NCBI RefSeq assembly: GCF_002127215.1
Contig: NZ_NFUT01000001.1
Span: 682,001 to 746,000, forward strand
Source: Hydrogenophaga sp. IBVHS2
GTDB lineage: Bacteria; Pseudomonadota; Gammaproteobacteria; Burkholderiales; Burkholderiaceae_C
Length of the DNA stretch: 64,000 bases
Direction of reading: 5' to 3'
Every line of letters starts with the position of its first letter. The stretch's first letter is position 1. A program made the translations under genes and the position numbers. Positions 41,758-49,830 of this stretch are shown here, one piece after another. The notes beneath the pieces were generated by a model. That model was given only the letters and a program-made list of their open reading frames with translations. It was not told the origin of the DNA and ran no database searches.

Positions 41758-43965
41758 TCAGAACAGGCTGGTGAGGGTGAGCTGCACCTTGCGCGCGGCA
41801 CCGGGCACATAGAACCCGGAGTACAGGCTGTCGGCATACAGCTTGTTGGTCAGGTTGCTGATGTTGAGTTTGAGCGTGTGGCGGTCGGAGATCACGTACT
41901 CGGCCATGGCGTCCACCGTGGTGAAGGCCGGGGCCACGTTCACGCGGCTGGTGGCCGGCGTCTGCTCGCTGCGGTAGTTCAGGCCCAGGCCCAGGCGCAG
42001 AGGCTGCGTGACCCGGTAGGTGGTCCAGAGGCTGGCGCTGTGCTTGGGCGTGAGACCGGGCCGGTCGCCCTGGCGCGGGCTGTTGCCGGTTCGGGCGCCG
42101 GCATCGATGCGCGCGCTGGGGATCCATGTGTGGTTGTAGAACACCTCCCACTGCGGCGTGAAGCGCCCGGCCAGGTTGAACTCCATGCCGGTGGCGTGCC
42201 GCTTGCCCGAGAGCAGGTACTGGCCGGCCGCGGTGTCGGGGTCGGTGTTGCGCTCGTTGTATTTTTCGGAGCGGAACAGCGCCACGCCGAGCAGTGCCCG
42301 GTTCTCGAACAGGTCGAACTTGGCGCCCACCTCGACGTTGCGGCTCTTCTCCGGCGGCGTGTTGGCCAGCAGGGCGTTGTTGCTGCCCGGTGTGAAGGCG
42401 CCCAGCGCGTACTGGTAGGTGTCGCCCGAGGTGTTGTACGAGGTGCCCACCGACGCGTAGTACGAGGCCGTGCTGCTGGGCTGGAAGATGAGCCCCACGC
42501 GCGGGCTCACCAGGTTCTCGCTGATGTCGAAGGCATTGCCGTTGGGGTCGGCATAGCCGGCCTTGAAGTGGTCGAAGCGCAGGCCACCCACCAGCTTGAG
42601 CTGCTCGGTGAGCGAGACCGTGTCCTGCACATAGGCGCCGATGCTGGTGGTGTCGAAGGTGTTGAGCGGGATGGCACCGCGCGTGTCGGGGCGGATGGCG
42701 CCATCGTTGGGGTTGCCGACGGTGGTGTTGCTGCCCAGGCTGGGGCCGCCGAAGTTCTGGTTGCGTCTGGCGTCCTCGCGGCTGAGGTCCACGCCGGCCA
42801 GCAGCTGGTGCCTGAAGCCCAGTGCATCGAAGCGGGTGCTGTAGTCGCTCTGCAGCTGGGTCAGGTCGCTGTAGCCCACGCGGCCCTTGGCGGCGTTGGT
42901 GGTGCGGTTGATGACCGTGTTCGGGTTGAGGTTGGCCAGCGTGGTGCCGGCGCCGAAGCGCACCACGGTGCCCCAGAGTTCGCGCTCGTACTGCCCGTGG
43001 CGCAGCGTGGTCTTGAGCTCGGTGTCCTGGTCGAAGCGGTGCAGGTGGCTCAGCGTGACGGCGGTGGTGCGGGTGCGGTTGTAGTCGCTGGCGAAGCCGT
43101 AGAAGTTGTCGGCCGGCAGCACCGGGATCACCAGGTTCTGGCCATTGCCCCGGGGTGTGGTGAGCCAGGGATGGTTGTAGATCGGGTTGGCGTCGGTCTG
43201 CAGGTGGTAGATGCCGGCCGAAAACTCGTCGCGCAGGCCGATGCCCCAGCGGTAGGTGGCGGCCAGACCGCGCTTGTCGTCCCGTGCGCCCTGGTTGTCG
43301 GCGTTCTGCACCATGGCATTGATGCGCAGGGCCGCGTCCTCGTCGGTCTTGAGGTTGAAGTCGCCGGTCAGGCGCACTTCGCGGCCGGTGCCGATGGTGG
43401 TGTTGATCTCGTGCTGGTCCAGCAGGAACGGCTGCTTGCTCACCTGGTTGATGACGCCGCCGGTGGAGCCCCTGCCGAACAGCATGGAGGCCGAGCCCTT
43501 GAGGATTTCCACGCGGTCGAGGTTGAAGGTGTCGCGTTCGATCAGGGGCGCATCGCGCAGGCCGTCGACAAAGATGTCGCCCGCCTGGCTGAGCGAGAAG
43601 CCGCGCATGCGCACGTCTTCCTCGCCGGTCTCGCCGGCCTGGAAGGTCACGCCGGCGGTGGTGCGCAGCACCTCGCGGAAATCGTCGAGGTTGCGGTCAT
43701 CGAGCAGGCGCTCGGTCATGACCGTGACCGACTGGGGGATGTCCTTGATGGCCTGGCGGCCCTTGCCGATGCCGGTCTCGGTGGCCTTGAGGGTGTTCTT
43801 GGCATCGCTGCCGATGGCGCTGTCGCGGACCTCCACCGTGCCCAGCGTGGGCGTGGCGGGGGTCTGCGGGGTGGTCTGGGCGTGGGCGGTCAGGGAGGCG
43901 GCCAGCAGCAGGGTGGCCAGGGGCAGGGGGGCGAGCGGGAACGGAGCAGGGGTCGGGAATGGCAT
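41758..43965 (-). CDS. TonB-dependent siderophore receptor (PiuA/Fiu-like)
   Basis: This is an outer-membrane beta-barrel that imports ferric siderophore, powered by TonB. The 735-residue protein has a signal peptide ending at AHA-Q, a plug domain (KDIPQSVTVMTERLLDDRNL, RGFSLSQAGDIFVDGLRD, GSASMLFGRGSTGGVINQVS) and a barrel ending in a C-terminal Phe (VQLTLTSLF). A plausible TonB box is in the stretch LGTVEVRDS. The combination with PiuC points to a catechol-type iron receptor. A Fur box lies upstream. It heads the piuC–flavoprotein operon. Confidence 0.93.
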   Translation of the reverse strand: MPFPTPAPFPLAPLPLATLLLAASLTAHAQTTPQTPATPTLGTVEVRDSAIGSDAKNTLKATETGIGKGRQAIKDIPQSVTVMTERLLDDRNLDDFREVLRTTAGVTFQAGETGEEDVRMRGFSLSQAGDIFVDGLRDAPLIERDTFNLDRVEILKGSASMLFGRGSTGGVINQVSKQPFLLDQHEINTTIGTGREVRLTGDFNLKTDEDAALRINAMVQNADNQGARDDKRGLAATYRWGIGLRDEFSAGIYHLQTDANPIYNHPWLTTPRGNGQNLVIPVLPADNFYGFASDYNRTRTTAVTLSHLHRFDQDTELKTTLRHGQYERELWGTVVRFGAGTTLANLNPNTVINRTTNAAKGRVGYSDLTQLQSDYSTRFDALGFRHQLLAGVDLSREDARRNQNFGGPSLGSNTTVGNPNDGAIRPDTRGAIPLNTFDTTSIGAYVQDTVSLTEQLKLVGGLRFDHFKAGYADPNGNAFDISENLVSPRVGLIFQPSSTASYYASVGTSYNTSGDTYQYALGAFTPGSNNALLANTPPEKSRNVEVGAKFDLFENRALLGVALFRSEKYNERNTDPDTAAGQYLLSGKRHATGMEFNLAGRFTPQWEVFYNHTWIPSARIDAGARTGNSPRQGDRPGLTPKHSASLWTTYRVTQPLRLGLGLNYRSEQTPATSRVNVAPAFTTVDAMAEYVISDRHTLKLNISNLTNKLYADSLYSGFYVPGAARKVQLTLTSLF

Positions 43966-44049
43966 GGTGGCAGACAGGTCGAGGGTGGTCGGCTGGCTGC
44001 AACGCGCCCGACGGGCGGTGGTGGCTGGCTGAGTGTGTCAGTATATTAC

Positions 44050-44070
44050 AAATAGGAATCGATCTCATTT
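44050..44070. promoter_or_regulatory. Fur box upstream of the siderophore receptor
   Basis: AAATAGGAATCGATCTCATTT is a 21-base imperfect palindrome that shares the AAAT..GAATCG half with the site at 17579 and the AAAT…ATTT ends with the site at 39964. It is 85 bases upstream of the receptor start. Confidence 0.6.
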
Positions 44071-44100
44071 GCATGCAGTTGCTGCGTCGCAACAGGTCGC

Positions 44101-44155
44101 CTATCGGGTGCATAGCAACTATCAATCCTGTAGCGTGATAGATCCCTTCTAAAAT
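44101..44155 (+). promoter_or_regulatory. ahpC promoter with possible OxyR site
   Basis: CTAT (44101) and ATAG (44112) are separated by 7 bases, the central half-site pattern of OxyR sites, with CAAT (3 of 4) at the next 11-base step. A -10-like TAAAAT lies at 44150–44155, placing the site at about -50. The leftmost element does not match, so the call is tentative. Confidence 0.4.
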
Positions 44156-44230
44156 CAGGGTCATCCCCGGGGCGCCACACTGTCCTGGACAACGTTTCTC
44201 CCATCCCGCAACCCACCGAAAGGAATCACC

Positions 44231-44794
44231 ATGTCCCTGATCAACACCACCGTTCAGCCCTTCAGCGCCACCGCTTTCCACAACGGCAAGTTCGTGCCGG
44301 TCACCGACGCCAGCCTCAAGGGCGAGTGGTCCGTGCTGATCTTCATGCCGGCCGCCTTCACCTTCAACTGCCCGACCGAAGTGGAAGACGCCGCCGAGAA
44401 CTACGCCGAGTTCCAGAAGGCCGGTGCCGAGGTCTACATCGTGACCACCGACACCCACTTCGCCCACAAGGTGTGGCACGAGACCTCCCCCGCCGTGGGC
44501 AAGGCCCAGTTCCCCCTGATCGGTGACCCGACCCACCAGCTGACCCGCGCTTTCGGCGTGCACATCGAAGAAGAGGGCCTGGCCCTGCGCGGCACCTTCA
44601 TCATCAACCCCGAGGGTGTGATCAAGACCGCCGAAATCCACGACAACGCCATCGCCCGCGACGTCAAGGAAACCCTGCGCAAGCTCAAGGCCGCCCAGTT
44701 CGTGGCCAAGAACCCCGGCCAGGTGTGCCCCGCCAAGTGGCAGGAAGGCGCCAAGACCCTGACCCCGTCGCTGGACCTGGTCGGCAAGATCTGA
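44231..44794 (+). CDS. ahpC: Alkyl hydroperoxide reductase subunit C (2-Cys peroxiredoxin)
   Basis: AhpC reduces hydrogen peroxide, organic peroxides and peroxynitrite. The 187-residue protein starts MSLINTTVQPFSATAFHNGK, has the peroxidatic Cys in FMPAAFTFNCPTEVED and the resolving Cys in GQVCPAKWQEGAKTL near the C-terminus. The start follows AAAGGAAT. It is recycled by AhpF, encoded 113 bases downstream. A stable stem-loop in the gap probably keeps AhpC more abundant than AhpF. Confidence 0.97.
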   Translation: MSLINTTVQPFSATAFHNGKFVPVTDASLKGEWSVLIFMPAAFTFNCPTEVEDAAENYAEFQKAGAEVYIVTTDTHFAHKVWHETSPAVGKAQFPLIGDPTHQLTRAFGVHIEEEGLALRGTFIINPEGVIKTAEIHDNAIARDVKETLRKLKAAQFVAKNPGQVCPAKWQEGAKTLTPSLDLVGKI

Positions 44795-44834
44795 TGATCT
44801 GAGGCGCTGACTGGCCCCGCCAGTACCGCAGCCC

Positions 44835-44864
44835 GATGGGTGGGAGTCGCTGACCCCACCCATC
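44835..44864 (+). promoter_or_regulatory. Stem-loop between ahpC and ahpF
   Basis: A perfect 10-bp stem (GATGGGTGGG / CCCACCCATC) with a 10-base loop and no following T-run lies in the 113-base gap. It looks like an mRNA-stabilising or attenuating structure, not a full terminator. Confidence 0.5.
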
Positions 44865-44907
44865 CACCGGCGGCACTGAACACCGCATCCCCTACCAGGA
44901 GATCCCC

Positions 44908-46485
44908 ATGCTTGATTCCCAGCTGAAGTCCCAGCTGCAGGCCTACCTCGGCCGTCTGCAGCGTCCCATCCGACTGATCGCCTCCCTCGACGACAGCCAG
45001 GGCGCCACCGAGATGCGCGAACTGCTGACCGAGATCGCCGAGCTCTCCGACCTGGTGAGCTTCGACGACAGCGGCACCGATGGCCGCAAGCCGTCCTTCC
45101 TAATCGCGCCGCAGGGCTCCGACCAGGGCGTGCGCTTCGCCGCCATCCCGCTGGGCCATGAATTCACCTCGCTGGTGCTGGCCCTGCTGTGGACCGGTGG
45201 CCACCCGCCCAAGGAAGAAGCCGAGACCCTGGACGCCATCGATGCGCTGCAGGGCGACTTCCGCTTCGAGGTCTACATGAGCCTGTCGTGCCACAACTGC
45301 CCGGATGTGGTGCAGGCGCTCTCGCTCATGGCCATCCGCAATCCGGCCGTCAAGACCGTGGTCATCGACGGCGGCCTGTACCAGGCCGAGGTCGAGGAGC
45401 GCCAGGTGCTGGCCGTGCCCATGGTCTACCTCAACGGCGAGGTGTTCGGCTCCGGCCGCATGACGCTGCAGGAGATCGTGGCCAAGCTCGACGTGAATGC
45501 CGACGAGCGCGAAGCCGCCAAGCTCGATGCCAAGGAGGCCTTCGATGTGCTGGTGGTGGGCGGTGGCCCGGCCGGCGCGGCAGCAGCCGTCTATGCCGCC
45601 CGCAAGGGCATCCGCGTGGGCGTGGCGGCCGAGCGCTTCGGTGGCCAGACCAACGACACCATGGGCATCGAGAACTACATCTCGGTGCTGGAGACCAACG
45701 GGCCGAAGTTCGCCGCCGATCTGGAAGCCCAGGTGCGCCACTACGACGTCGACCTGATGAACCTGCAGCGCGCCGAGAAGCTGATCCCCGCCACCGAGCC
45801 GGGCGGCCTGGTGCAGGTGCAGATGGCCAACGGGGCGGTGCTCAAGGCCCGCAGCGTGATCCTGTCCACCGGCGCCCGCTGGCGCAACGTGAACGTGCCC
45901 GGCGAGAACGAGTACCGCAACAAGGGCGTGGCCTACTGCCCGCACTGCGACGGTCCGCTGTTCAAGGGCAAGGACGTGGCGGTCATCGGTGGTGGCAACT
46001 CCGGCGTGGAAGCGGCCATCGACCTGGCCGGCATCGTCGGGCATGTGACGCTGATCGAGTTCGCCGATGCCCTCAAGGCGGACGCCGTGCTGGTGAGCAA
46101 GCTGCGCAGCCTGCCCAACGTCACCATCCACGTGAACGCCCAGACCACCGAGATCACCGGTGCCGGCGGCAAGGTCAATGGCCTGAGCTACAAGGACCGG
46201 GTCAGCGGCGAGGTGCGCCATGTGCCGCTGGAAGGCGTGTTCGTGCAGATCGGCCTGGTGCCCAACACCGAATGGCTCAAGGGCACGGTGGAGCTCAGCC
46301 GCTACGGCGAGATCGTGGTGGATGCCAAGGGCCACACCAACGTGGAAGGCGTCTTCGCCGCCGGTGACTGCACCACGGTGCCGTACAAGCAGATCGTGAT
46401 CGCTGCCGGCGACGGCGCCAAGGCCGCGCTCAGCGCCTTCGACCACCTGATCCGCCAGCCTGTGGCCGAGGCCGTTGCTGCCTGA
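44908..46485 (+). CDS. ahpF: Alkyl hydroperoxide reductase subunit F
   Basis: AhpF is the flavoprotein disulfide reductase that passes electrons from NADH to AhpC. The 525-residue protein has an N-terminal double-thioredoxin domain with the redox pair in [16 protein letters not shown], then an FAD/NAD(P)H-binding thioredoxin-reductase-like part with [19 protein letters not shown] and the second redox pair in [20 protein letters not shown]. The C-terminal segment [20 protein letters not shown] is the FAD-binding end. The start follows AGGAG. Confidence 0.97.
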   Translation: MLDSQLKSQLQAYLGRLQRPIRLIASLDDSQGATEMRELLTEIAELSDLVSFDDSGTDGRKPSFLIAPQGSDQGVRFAAIPLGHEFTSLVLALLWTGGHPPKEEAETLDAIDALQGDFRFEVYMSLSCHNCPDVVQALSLMAIRNPAVKTVVIDGGLYQAEVEERQVLAVPMVYLNGEVFGSGRMTLQEIVAKLDVNADEREAAKLDAKEAFDVLVVGGGPAGAAAAVYAARKGIRVGVAAERFGGQTNDTMGIENYISVLETNGPKFAADLEAQVRHYDVDLMNLQRAEKLIPATEPGGLVQVQMANGAVLKARSVILSTGARWRNVNVPGENEYRNKGVAYCPHCDGPLFKGKDVAVIGGGNSGVEAAIDLAGIVGHVTLIEFADALKADAVLVSKLRSLPNVTIHVNAQTTEITGAGGKVNGLSYKDRVSGEVRHVPLEGVFVQIGLVPNTEWLKGTVELSRYGEIVVDAKGHTNVEGVFAAGDCTTVPYKQIVIAAGDGAKAALSAFDHLIRQPVAEAVAA

Positions 46486-46669
46486 TCTGCAAGGTTCGTG
46501 TCAGTTGTTGACCTCGGCCGTAGGGGCATACCCTTAAGCCCCGCCGGCCGGGATCGATCAGCAATTTTCGAGTAAGGCAGTCTGCCCACATTGCGCTCCC
46601 ACAAGCCGCAGACCTTCTGCGGACGAGAACCGCCCGGCCTTCCAGTCGGGCTCAACAGGAGCAAGCAAC

Positions 46670-48472
46670 ATGGCAACCGCCGACACCGCATCCAACATCC
46701 GGGAACGCTCCCGGCCGATGACGCCCGAAGAGAAGAAGGTGATCATGGCCTCATCGGCCGGCACCATCTTCGAGTGGTACGACTTCTACCTGTATGGCGC
46801 TCTGGCCGCCATCATCGGCGCGCAGTTCTTCACCGCCTTCCCGGAGAACACCCGCAACGTCTTCGCCCTGCTGGCCTTCGCCGCCGGCTTCATCGTGCGT
46901 CCGTTCGGTGCGCTGGTGTTCGGCATGCTGGGCGACATGATCGGCCGCAAGTACACCTTCCTGATGACCATCGTCATCATGGGCGTGTCGACCTTCCTGG
47001 TGGGTGTCCTGCCCAACTACGAGAGCTGGGGTGTTGCCGCTCCCGTCATCCTCATCCTGCTGCGCATGGCGCAGGGTCTGGCACTCGGTGGCGAATACGG
47101 CGGCGCAGCCATCTACGTGGCGGAACACGCACCGGCCAACCAGCGTGGCTACTTCACCGCCTTCATCCAGACCACGGCCACGCTGGGTCTGCTGCTGTCG
47201 CTGATCGTCATCCTGTCGGTGCAGGGTTACGTCAACGCCAACTACCCCGATGTGCCCCTGCTCAAGGACGGCGTGGCCGTGCTGATGGCCGACGGCAATC
47301 CGACCATGGTCAAGGCGTTCAACGCCTGGGGCTGGCGCATTCCCTTCATCGGCTCGATCCTGCTGCTGGGCATCTCGCTCTACATCCGTCTGCAGATGAA
47401 TGAAAGCCCGGCCTTCAAGAAGATGAAGGAAGAGGGTCGTACCTCCAAGGCCCCGCTGAGCGAAGCCTTCGGCAACTGGAAGAACGGCAAGATCGCGCTG
47501 ATCGCCCTGCTGGGTCTGGTCGCCGGTCAGGCCGTGGTCTGGTACACGGGCCAGTTCTACGCCCTGTTCTTCATGCAGAACGTGATCAAGGTCGACAGCT
47601 TCACCGCCAACGTGATGGTGGCCTGGTCGCTGATCCTGGGCACCGGTGGCTTCCTGCTGTTCGGCTCCCTGTCCGACCGCATCGGCCGCAAGCCGATCAT
47701 CCTGGCGGGCTGCCTGCTGGCCGCCGCCACCTTCCTGCCGGTGTTCGGTTTCCTGACCAAGACCGCCAACCCCGCCCTGTACATCGCCCACCAGACCCCG
47801 GTGTCGGTGACCGTGGCGGCCGAAGACTGCTCGTTCCAGTTCAACCCCACCGGCACGGTGAAGTTCACCTCGTCGTGCGACATCGCCAAGGCCCAGCTGG
47901 CCCGCACCTCGGTCAACTACACCACCATCGAAGGCGCCGCCCCCGGCACGCTGGCCGTGGTGAAGGTCGGCGAGACCTCCATCCCCGCCTACGATGCCGG
48001 CAAGCTCAGCGGCGACGAACTGAAGAAGGCCAAGGCGGCTTTTGACGGCGCCCTGAACGCCGCTCTGAAGCAGGCCGGCTATCCGCTGGTGCCGGCCGAC
48101 AACACCACCATCGCCAAGGCCCAGAACTTCTTCGACATCTTCTCGGCCCAGAAGCTGACCATCATCCTGATCCTGACCTACCTGGTCATCCTGGTCACCA
48201 TGGTGTACGGCCCGATCGCCTCGATGCTGGTGGAGATGTTCCCGACCCGCATCCGCTACTCCGGTCTCTCGCTGCCCTACCACATCGGCAACGGCTGGTT
48301 CGGCGGTCTGATGCCTGCCACCGCCTTCGCCATCTCGGCGCAGACCGGCAACATCTACTCGGGCCTGTGGTACGCCATCGTGATTGCCGTGATGACGGTG
48401 GTCATCGGCTCGATCTTCGTGCCGGGCGGCACGCACAAGAAGGACATCTTCGCCGGTGACACCGGCAAGTAA
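46670..48472 (+). CDS. MHS-family MFS transporter with large extra loop
   Basis: This is a major facilitator permease of the metabolite:H+ symporter type (ShiA/ProP/KgtP relatives), probably importing a carboxylate or similar solute. The 600-residue protein starts with the typical MASSAGTIFEWYDFYLYGAL and has GDMIGRKYTFL between helices 2 and 3 and GSLSDRIGRKPIIL between helices 8 and 9. An insertion of about 125 hydrophilic residues (about 366–494) separates the later helices. It contains Cys387 and Cys403 and several Thr/Ser stretches, so a folded extracytoplasmic domain is possible. Typical family members have 430–450 residues. The gene is followed by a strong terminator. Confidence 0.85.
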   Translation: MATADTASNIRERSRPMTPEEKKVIMASSAGTIFEWYDFYLYGALAAIIGAQFFTAFPENTRNVFALLAFAAGFIVRPFGALVFGMLGDMIGRKYTFLMTIVIMGVSTFLVGVLPNYESWGVAAPVILILLRMAQGLALGGEYGGAAIYVAEHAPANQRGYFTAFIQTTATLGLLLSLIVILSVQGYVNANYPDVPLLKDGVAVLMADGNPTMVKAFNAWGWRIPFIGSILLLGISLYIRLQMNESPAFKKMKEEGRTSKAPLSEAFGNWKNGKIALIALLGLVAGQAVVWYTGQFYALFFMQNVIKVDSFTANVMVAWSLILGTGGFLLFGSLSDRIGRKPIILAGCLLAAATFLPVFGFLTKTANPALYIAHQTPVSVTVAAEDCSFQFNPTGTVKFTSSCDIAKAQLARTSVNYTTIEGAAPGTLAVVKVGETSIPAYDAGKLSGDELKKAKAAFDGALNAALKQAGYPLVPADNTTIAKAQNFFDIFSAQKLTIILILTYLVILVTMVYGPIASMLVEMFPTRIRYSGLSLPYHIGNGWFGGLMPATAFAISAQTGNIYSGLWYAIVIAVMTVVIGSIFVPGGTHKKDIFAGDTGK

Positions 48473-48495
48473 GCCCGGGTTCCGGACCTGACGCG

Positions 48496-48534
48496 TCGAC
48501 CGTCTGCCCGCGAGGGCAGGCGGTCGACCTTTTT
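48496..48534 (+). terminator. Strong terminator after the MHS transporter
   Basis: A 15-bp stem (GTCGACCGTCTGCCC / GGGCAGGCGGTCGAC, one G·T-type mismatch) with loop GCGA is followed by a short T-run. It ends right at the in-frame ATG at 48535, which argues that this ATG is not the start of the next gene. Confidence 0.88.
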
Positions 48535-48564
48535 ATGAGTGCCCAGCACACAGGAGTCCCCGCC

Positions 48565-48837
48565 TTGATCGACCTGATCGTTTCACAACTCACCGATGTG
48601 TTCCGCATCGGACTGATCATTGCCCTGGTGATCACCACCCTCCGGACATCGGCCATCACCGGACGGGTGATTCCGCTGGCCTGCGGTGTGGTGTTCGTGG
48701 CGGTGATGCTGCCCCTGACCCTGCCCACCGGATCGGTCCCCCTGGTGGACAGCATCCTGGCGGGACTGCTGTCCAACCTGGTCATCCTGCTGCACGTGCT
48801 GGCCGTGGCCCGCCTGGTGCAGCTCCTGCGCCGCTGA
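48565..48837 (+). CDS. Small membrane protein, about 90 residues
   Basis: I do not recognise this protein. It has three hydrophobic segments (FRIGLIIALVITTL, VIPLACGVVFVAVMLPLTL, LLSNLVILLHVLAVARLVQL) and ends LLRR. The TTG at 48565 is chosen because CAGGAG lies 8 bases before it and translation starts LIDLIVSQL. An in-frame ATG at 48535 overlaps the preceding terminator and is less likely. It lies 12 bases from the convergent ppsR stop. A polytopic inner-membrane protein is expected; its function is unknown. Confidence 0.65.
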   Translation: MIDLIVSQLTDVFRIGLIIALVITTLRTSAITGRVIPLACGVVFVAVMLPLTLPTGSVPLVDSILAGLLSNLVILLHVLAVARLVQLLRR

Positions 48838-48849
48838 CCGGGCGGTCCT

Positions 48850-49671
48850 TCAGTACTCCAGCCGCTCGGGCCGCACTTCCTGCAGGATGGTGGTGGCGAT
48901 CTCCTCGATCGACTTGGTGGTCGTGGAGAGCCAGCGGATGCCCTCGCGGCGCATCATGTTCTCGGCCTCGGACACCTCCATGCGGCAGTTGTCCAGGCTC
49001 GCATAGCGCGAGTTCGGCCGGCGTTCGTTGCGGATCTCGCTCAGCCGCTCGGGCGCGATCGTCAGACCGAACAGCTTCTTGCGGTGCGGCACCAGCGCCG
49101 GTGGGAGCTTGCGCCGGTCGAAGTCTTCCGGAATGAGCGGGTAGTTCGATGCCTTCAGCCCGTACTGCATGGCCAGGTAGAGCGACGTGGGCGTCTTGCC
49201 GCTGCGGCTCACGCCCACCAGGATCACGTCGGAACCCTCGAGGTCCTTGTGGCTCTGGCCATCGTCGTGGGCCAGCGAGAAATTGATCGCCTCGATGCGG
49301 TCGTGGTAAGCCTTGCTCTTGGACGCATCCGAGAAGCGACCCACGCGGTGGTTGCTCTTGATGGACAGCTCGGCCTCCAGCGGCTCGACGAAGGTGCCGA
49401 ACATGTCGAGCATCATGCCCCGGCAGTGCTGTCGGAACACATCGAGCACCTCGTCGTTGACCACGGTCAGGAACACCAGCGGGCGCTTGCCTTCGAGCTC
49501 GGCCACATGGTTGATCTGGCGCACCGCCTGGTGAGCCTTGTCCACGCTGTCCAGGAAGGGCAGGCGCACGCGGCGCACATGGATCTCGAACTGCGCCAGG
49601 ATGGCGTTGCCGAAGGTCTCGGCGGTGATGCCGGTGCCGTCGGACACGAAGTACACGGTGCGATTGGCCAT
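48850..49671 (-). CDS. ppsR: PEP synthase regulatory protein (kinase/pyrophosphorylase)
   Basis: PpsR is a bifunctional ADP-dependent kinase and Pi-dependent pyrophosphorylase that switches PEP synthase off and on. The 273-residue protein has the DUF299 N-terminus [20 protein letters not shown] and a P-loop [19 protein letters not shown], with the C-terminal [16 protein letters not shown]. It is divergent from ppsA, separated by 159 bases, as in other proteobacteria. Confidence 0.96.
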   Translation of the reverse strand: MANRTVYFVSDGTGITAETFGNAILAQFEIHVRRVRLPFLDSVDKAHQAVRQINHVAELEGKRPLVFLTVVNDEVLDVFRQHCRGMMLDMFGTFVEPLEAELSIKSNHRVGRFSDASKSKAYHDRIEAINFSLAHDDGQSHKDLEGSDVILVGVSRSGKTPTSLYLAMQYGLKASNYPLIPEDFDRRKLPPALVPHRKKLFGLTIAPERLSEIRNERRPNSRYASLDNCRMEVSEAENMMRREGIRWLSTTTKSIEEIATTILQEVRPERLEY

Positions 49672-49684
49672 GGGGGCGGCGTCC

Positions 49685-49690
49685 TACAAT
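49685..49690 (+). promoter_or_regulatory. Candidate -10 element of ppsA
   Basis: TACAAT lies 140 bases before the ppsA ATG in the divergent ppsR/ppsA gap. TTGGCC, 15 bases upstream, is a weak -35 candidate inside the ppsR start. Confidence 0.35.
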
Positions 49691-49830
49691 GTCGGTTGTT
49701 GCGTGGGGTGATTATGTGGCCCTGCGCTGAGCGATCTGCCTGCCTTGCCCGGTGCCCGACCCACAACAGAACTACAGGTCATCCGCTGGTGCATGGAGCC
49801 CCCCGGTTTTTCAACCTCAGGAGTCTTCCC

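Noticed and set aside
41002..44055. 1017-codon plus-strand frame opposite the siderophore receptor
   Set aside because: The opposite strand encodes the receptor and PiuC with clear motifs. The plus-strand translation is low-complexity Gly/Ala/Val.
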